Shown piece after piece: positions 60,208 to 64,000 of a stretch of DNA of 64,000 nucleotides (positions are counted from its first letter, which is position 1; each line of letters starts with the position of its first letter). The stretch spans positions 186,001-250,000 of the forward strand of contig NZ_CDWI01000011.1 in assembly GCF_001049495.1 (NCBI RefSeq), read 5' to 3'. A program made the translations under genes and the position numbers. The notes below the pieces were generated by a model, which was given only the letters and a program-made list of their open reading frames with translations, did no database searches and was not told where the DNA came from. Source of the DNA: Microbacterium sp. 3J1. GTDB lineage: Bacteria; Actinomycetota; Actinomycetes; Actinomycetales; Microbacteriaceae.

Positions 60208-61650
60208 ATGTCCGAATCCGCATCCGCAGCCGCTGCGCTGCTCGACCGCATCCAGGCGCCGGAGGGCGCGGGACGGGACATCCCCGACGCCGCCACCCGC
60301 GACGTGATCGGACGAGCGCCCGTGCACTCCGTCGCCGACCTCGACGACGCGATCGCGCGCGCGAAGGCCGCTCAGCCCGGCTGGGAGGCCCTCGGCCATG
60401 ACGCGCGCAGTGAGCTGCTTCTCGCGGCAGCCGACGCCATCGACGCCAACGCCGAGGCGCTCGCCCACGTGCTCTCCCGCGAACAGGGTAAGCCGCTGAA
60501 CGGCCCGAACGCCCGGTTCGAGCTCGGTGCCTGCTCCGCCTGGCTGCGCACGAACGCGACGATCCCGCTCGAGCCGCAGGTGCTCGTCGACGATGAGAAC
60601 CTGCACGCGGAGCTCGTCTACAAGGCCGCGGGTGTGGTCGGGGCGATCGGGCCCTGGAACTGGCCGCTCATGATCACGATCTGGCAGATCGGACCGTCGC
60701 TCCGCATGGGCAACACGGTGGTCGCCAAGCCCAGCGAGTACACCCCCCTCAGCGTGCTGGCGATGCTCGCGGTGATGAACGAGGTGCTGCCCGCGGACGT
60801 CCTCATCGGGGTGTCCGGCGATCGCGAGGTGGGCTCGCGGCTGTCGTCGCATCCGGACGTCGACAAGATCATGTTCACGGGATCGACCGCGACGGGCCGT
60901 CGCATCATCGAGAGCTCGGCCGGCAACCTCGCGCGCCTCACGCTCGAGCTCGGCGGCAACGACGCCGGCATCGTCCTCCCCGGCACCGACGTGGCGTCCG
61001 TCGCGCAGGATCTCTTCTGGGGTGCGTTCATCAACACAGGCCAGACCTGCGCCGCGATGAAGCGCCTGTACGTGCACGATTCGGTCTACGACGAGGTCGT
61101 GGACGCTCTGGCCGAGATCGCGGCGTCCGTGCCGATCGGCAACGGCCTCGACGAGCAGAACGTGCTCGGGCCGCTGCAGAACCGGGCGCAGTTCGACATC
61201 GTGTCCCGGCTCGTCGAGGAGGCGCGGTCGCGTGGCGCTCGGGTGGTGACCGGTGGGGAGGCTGCCCCCGAACTCGGCGAGCTCTTCTACCGGCCGACGA
61301 TCATCGCCGACATCGACAACGACGCGGCACTCGTGCAGGAGGAGCAGTTCGGTCCTGCCCTGCCCGTGATCCGCTACAGCGACGTCGACGAGGCGTTCGC
61401 CCTCGCGAACTCCGTCGACGTGGGGCTCGGCGCCTCGGTGTGGTCGAGCGACCCCGACGAGGCCCGCGAGGCAGCGACGCGCATGGAATCCGGCACGGTC
61501 TGGATCAACTCGCACGGGGGGCTCCACCCGATGGTGCCCTTCGGCGGGGTCAAGAGCTCGGGCTACGGGCTGGAGTTCGGCGTCGAGGGGCTCAAGTCCG
61601 TCGCCGTGACGCAGGTCGTGTCGGGTCCGGGACGGAAGGCGCAGGCGTGA
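60208..61650 (+). CDS. NAD(P)-dependent aldehyde dehydrogenase
   Basis: 480 residues. GAIGPWNWPLMITIWQIGP, KPSEYTPLS, FTGSTATGRRI, catalytic Glu in LELGGNDAGI and Cys in NTGQTCAAMKRL are present. GAAGGAG lies 9 bases before the ATG. It overlaps the GMC oxidoreductase start (GTGA), so the two likely oxidise an alcohol to an acid in sequence. Closest in style to betaine/aminobutyraldehyde-type dehydrogenases; substrate unknown. Confidence 0.92.
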   Translation: MSESASAAAALLDRIQAPEGAGRDIPDAATRDVIGRAPVHSVADLDDAIARAKAAQPGWEALGHDARSELLLAAADAIDANAEALAHVLSREQGKPLNGPNARFELGACSAWLRTNATIPLEPQVLVDDENLHAELVYKAAGVVGAIGPWNWPLMITIWQIGPSLRMGNTVVAKPSEYTPLSVLAMLAVMNEVLPADVLIGVSGDREVGSRLSSHPDVDKIMFTGSTATGRRIIESSAGNLARLTLELGGNDAGIVLPGTDVASVAQDLFWGAFINTGQTCAAMKRLYVHDSVYDEVVDALAEIAASVPIGNGLDEQNVLGPLQNRAQFDIVSRLVEEARSRGARVVTGGEAAPELGELFYRPTIIADIDNDAALVQEEQFGPALPVIRYSDVDEAFALANSVDVGLGASVWSSDPDEAREAATRMESGTVWINSHGGLHPMVPFGGVKSSGYGLEFGVEGLKSVAVTQVVSGPGRKAQA

Positions 61651-63101
61651 GGTCGGCGATCGTCGTCGGCGCAGGCACCTCGGGCGCGATCGTCGCGCGA
61701 CGGCTGACGGATGCGGGCGTCGACGTGACGCTCGTGGAGGCCGGCGGGTACGACTCGAACCCGGCGATCCACGACCCGTCGCGCGCGGGGGAGCTCTGGC
61801 ACTCTGCAGACGACTGGGACTACTTCACCGTGCCGCAGGAGCACGCGTCGGGTCGTCGCCTCCACCTGCCCCGCGGCAAGGTCACCGGGGGGTCGCACGC
61901 GCTCAACGCGATGATCTGGGTGCGCGGCGCGGGGTCGGACTACGACGAGTGGGAGCGCGCCGGTGCGACGGGGTGGGGATGGGATGCCGTCGAGCCGGTG
62001 TTCGACGCGATCGAGCACGATCTGCTCTGGGTCACGGCCGACTACGCACTGTCGCCGATCCAGGCGTCGATCATCGACGCGGCGGTCGAGGAGGGGCTGA
62101 CCCACAACCCGAACTACAACGGCGGCACGCTCGACGGGGTGTCGCAGCAGCAGGTCACGATCCGCGACGGACGACGAGTGAACACCTGGATGACGTACGC
62201 GCAGCCGGTCGCCGAGCAGCTCACCGTCGTGACCGGGCGCGAGGTGCATTCCGTCATCGTCGAGGACGGTCGCGCGCGCGGCATCCGCCTGTCGGACGGG
62301 GAGGAGCTGTTCGCCGACGAGGTCGTCCTCTCGGCCGGCGCGATCGGGTCGCCGATCATCCTCCTGCGATCGGGGATCGGTCCGGCCGAGGAGCTCGACG
62401 CGCTCGGGATCCCCGTCGTGCTCGACTCTCCGCAGGTCGGCAAGAACCTGCACGACCACCTGCTGTCGCCCGTCATCTTCACCACCGAGCGGCCTGTCGG
62501 TCCGCCGCAGCCCGGCGTCTCGGTGACGCAGACGCACCTGTTCTGGCGCAGCCGCGACGGTCTCGCGCAGCCCGACACCCAGCCCATCCACTTCTCCGTG
62601 CCGATGTGGGGCGAACTCGAACCGCGGGGCGATGACGGCTTCACCCTGATGGCCGGACTCGTCACCCCGTACAGCCGCGGGTCTCTGACGCTCTCGGGCC
62701 CCGAGGTCTCGGATCTGCCGCTCATCGATCTCGCGGCTCTGGCGGACGAACGCGACGTCGCGGCGCTCGCAGCCTCGGTGCGCCAGTGCCGTCGGATCGG
62801 CGCCCGGCCCGCGCTCGCCGAGGAATGGGGCGCGGTCGAGGTGTACCCGGGCCCCGACGTGCCCGACGCCGAGGTCAAGGAGTGGGTGCGCCGTACCGCC
62901 ATCACCTACCACCACCAGGTCGGCACCTGCCGGATGGGGTCGGATGCCGAGGCGGTGGTGGATCCGACGCTGCGCGTGCGCGGCCTCGAGGGACTCAGCG
63001 TGATCGACGCCTCGGTCATCCCGACCGTGCCCACCGGCAACACGAACGCCCCGGCGGCGATGATCGGCGAGCGCGGAGCGCGGTTCCTGCTCGCCCGCTG
63101 A
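61647..63101 (+). CDS. GMC-family FAD oxidoreductase (choline dehydrogenase-like)
   Basis: 484 residues from the GTG at 61647, which overlaps the preceding stop. FAD motif IVVGAGTSGAIVARRL at the N-terminus, GKVTGGSHALNAMIWVRG, the SAGAIGSPIILLRSGIGP signature and a C-terminal catalytic HHQVGTCRMG with NTNAPAAMIGERG. It oxidises an alcohol and passes the aldehyde to the coupled dehydrogenase. Choline is one candidate; no choline transporter is adjacent. Confidence 0.92.
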   Translation: MRSAIVVGAGTSGAIVARRLTDAGVDVTLVEAGGYDSNPAIHDPSRAGELWHSADDWDYFTVPQEHASGRRLHLPRGKVTGGSHALNAMIWVRGAGSDYDEWERAGATGWGWDAVEPVFDAIEHDLLWVTADYALSPIQASIIDAAVEEGLTHNPNYNGGTLDGVSQQQVTIRDGRRVNTWMTYAQPVAEQLTVVTGREVHSVIVEDGRARGIRLSDGEELFADEVVLSAGAIGSPIILLRSGIGPAEELDALGIPVVLDSPQVGKNLHDHLLSPVIFTTERPVGPPQPGVSVTQTHLFWRSRDGLAQPDTQPIHFSVPMWGELEPRGDDGFTLMAGLVTPYSRGSLTLSGPEVSDLPLIDLAALADERDVAALAASVRQCRRIGARPALAEEWGAVEVYPGPDVPDAEVKEWVRRTAITYHHQVGTCRMGSDAEAVVDPTLRVRGLEGLSVIDASVIPTVPTGNTNAPAAMIGERGARFLLAR

Positions 63102-63127
63102 CGGCATCCGCCCCGGTCGCGGCCGGT

Positions 63128-63217
63128 GCCGTCGGCGCGGGGTCGAATCAGCATCCCGCCGTCGGTGCGGGGTCGAATCAGCATCCCGCCGTCGGTGCGG
63201 GGTCGAAACTGCATCCG
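63128..63217. repeat. 30-bp tandem repeat, three copies
   Basis: Units start at 63128, 63158 and 63188, each with GCCGTCGG and GCGGGGTCGAA. The first two differ by one base; the third diverges at its end. Directly after the GMC gene stop. Confidence 0.93.
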
Positions 63218-63249
63218 AACCGCCGACTTGCGGTGCTTTTTCGACCCCG
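63200..63249. terminator. Terminator-like structure after the GMC gene
   Basis: Arms GGGGTCGAAA (63200-63209) and TTTCGACCCC (63240-63249) pair over 10 bases, enclosing a second small hairpin CCGC-N6-GCGG and a T5 run. The left arm belongs to the last copy of the 30-bp repeat. Confidence 0.5.
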
Positions 63250-63379
63250 CACGCGGGACGGCAGGGGGTCAGCCCGCCCCGTGGAGTGAGCGGATGGTCG
63301 AGCACCGGCGGTTGATGGGGCAGAGGTCCTATCTCGCTGGCCGGTCCTTGCGCTATGCGCGGCGGGCGCCGTACCGGGA

Positions 63380-64000
63380 TCAGCGGACGCTGCCCGAGCC
63401 CGCGGTGTGGACCTCGCGGCCGGCGAACCAGGTCGACAGGACGACGGTGCCCACGATGTCGTCCGGCGGGCCCGCGATCGCGTCGCGCGCGAGCACGACG
63501 AAGTCGGCCGACTTGCCCACCGCGATCGACCCGGTCTCCTGGCCCAGCCCCATCGCGGTCGCGGCGTTGATCGTGAAGACCTCGAGGGCCTCCTCCGGGG
63601 TGATCGCCTGCTCCGCCCAGAGGACCCCGGGCGCGCGGCGGAGGGGATCGGCGCGCGTCACGAGTCCTTGGAGTCCCTCCAGGGTGTTCGGAGATTCGCT
63701 GACGGGCCAGTCGGAGCCGCCGGCGACGAGCGCCCCGGCGTCGAGCAGCGCACGGTTGGGCTGCGAGTGCTCGGCCCGGTCGCCGAGGACCTCGGCGAGT
63801 GCCTGCGGGATGACTCCGGGGAACCAGATGAAGGGCGAGATGTCGGCCGACACGTCGAGAGCACGCAGCCGAGGGATGTCGGACCCGGCGAGGAACTGAC
63901 CGTGCGCGATCTGGATCGGCGTGGTGAACCCCTCCGTCCGGATGCGTTCCGCGACGTCCAGCACGAGACGGGCCGAGCCGTCACCCGTGCAGTGCACCTT
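63380..64000 (-). CDS. Amidohydrolase (YtcJ-like, metal-dependent), C-terminal part
   Basis: 206 residues remain; the 5' end is beyond the window (frame open to base 64000). VHCTGDGSARLVLDVAE with the metal-site His, IQIAHGQFL, GGSDWPVSESPNTLEGLQGLVTR with the catalytic Asp, and the C-terminal GSIAVGKSADFVVLARD are typical of amidohydrolase family 3. The substrate cannot be predicted. About 280 bases of non-coding DNA with repeats separate its end from the GMC gene. Confidence 0.85.
   Translation of the reverse strand, partial: KVHCTGDGSARLVLDVAERIRTEGFTTPIQIAHGQFLAGSDIPRLRALDVSADISPFIWFPGVIPQALAEVLGDRAEHSQPNRALLDAGALVAGGSDWPVSESPNTLEGLQGLVTRADPLRRAPGVLWAEQAITPEEALEVFTINAATAMGLGQETGSIAVGKSADFVVLARDAIAGPPDDIVGTVVLSTWFAGREVHTAGSGSVR

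Overview
The window is high-GC actinobacterial chromosome. Codons strongly prefer G or C in the third position, GTG starts and ATGA/GTGA stop-start overlaps are frequent, and the families (ROK regulators, FAD-linked oxidase, LigB-type ligase, Bkd, Paa) fit a soil or plant-associated Microbacteriaceae member. Microbacterium is my best guess, but no rRNA or other typing gene is present to prove it. No tRNA, CRISPR array, prophage or insertion sequence was found. About 56 genes fill the window, 2 of them cut by its ends.

Layout. (1) 1-6902, plus strand: amino-sugar / D-amino-acid block made of a D-threonine-aldolase-like PLP enzyme (partial), an unusual single polypeptide joining an N-acyl-D-amino-acid deacylase to a GH20 hexosaminidase, a ROK regulator with a clear operator, a ROK sugar kinase and NagB. 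(2) 6933-9065, minus strand: Nudix hydrolase, FAD-linked 2-hydroxyacid oxidase, small membrane protein. (3) 9095-11245: an ECF sigma factor fused to a zinc-binding anti-sigma-like segment, membrane helices and a repeat-rich tail. (4) 11719-14399: a second GH20 hexosaminidase and NagA. (5) 14459-16723: ZTP riboswitch, glyA, folD. (6) 16813-19254: membrane protein, TetR / DUF4188 pair with operator, small unknown. (7) 19308-27376: homoprotocatechuate meta-cleavage operon (hpaG-RraA fusion, gntR, hpaE, hpaD, hpaH, hpaI) with a divergent MHS-type transporter. (8) 27579-30275: IclR regulator and 3-hydroxybenzoate 4-monooxygenase-like enzyme sharing a double operator. (9) 30276-36365: repeat array, VOC protein, PhzF, a ThDP enzyme carrying a Ser-Pro repeat, PRTase, ATP-dependent DNA ligase. 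(10) 36522-49497: phenylacetate genes in two clusters (paaABCDE plus a PaaG-like gene; thiolase, hydratase, dehydrogenase, paaZ), a RecQ-like helicase with a C-terminal PRTase domain between them, and a TetR regulator. (11) 49521-54583: IclR regulator and dihydroxyacetone kinase operon dhaK-dhaL-dhaM, where DhaM carries HPr and a full-length enzyme I. (12) 54639-55928: lipoprotein. (13) 55963-60072: branched-chain 2-oxoacid dehydrogenase (E1a, E1b, E2) with a divergent Lrp regulator. (14) 60208-63101: aldehyde dehydrogenase and GMC oxidoreductase. (15) 63380 to the end: partial amidohydrolase.

How it works together. Blocks 1 and 4 together provide hexosaminidase, GlcNAc kinase, deacetylase and deaminase, feeding fructose 6-phosphate. 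Blocks 7, 8 and 10 funnel homoprotocatechuate, probably 3-hydroxybenzoate, and phenylacetyl-CoA to central metabolites (pyruvate and succinate semialdehyde, protocatechuate, and acetyl-CoA/succinyl-CoA respectively). Blocks 11 and 13 handle dihydroxyacetone and branched-chain oxoacids. Entry steps such as HpaBC and PaaK are not in the window.

The most notable items are the deacylase-GH20 fusion and its operon, the self-contained membrane sigma factor, the RecQ-PRTase fusion, the HpaG-RraA fusion, several perfect or near-perfect operators (ROK, TetR, paired IclR, shared PaaR-like), and four short-period repeat arrays between or inside genes.
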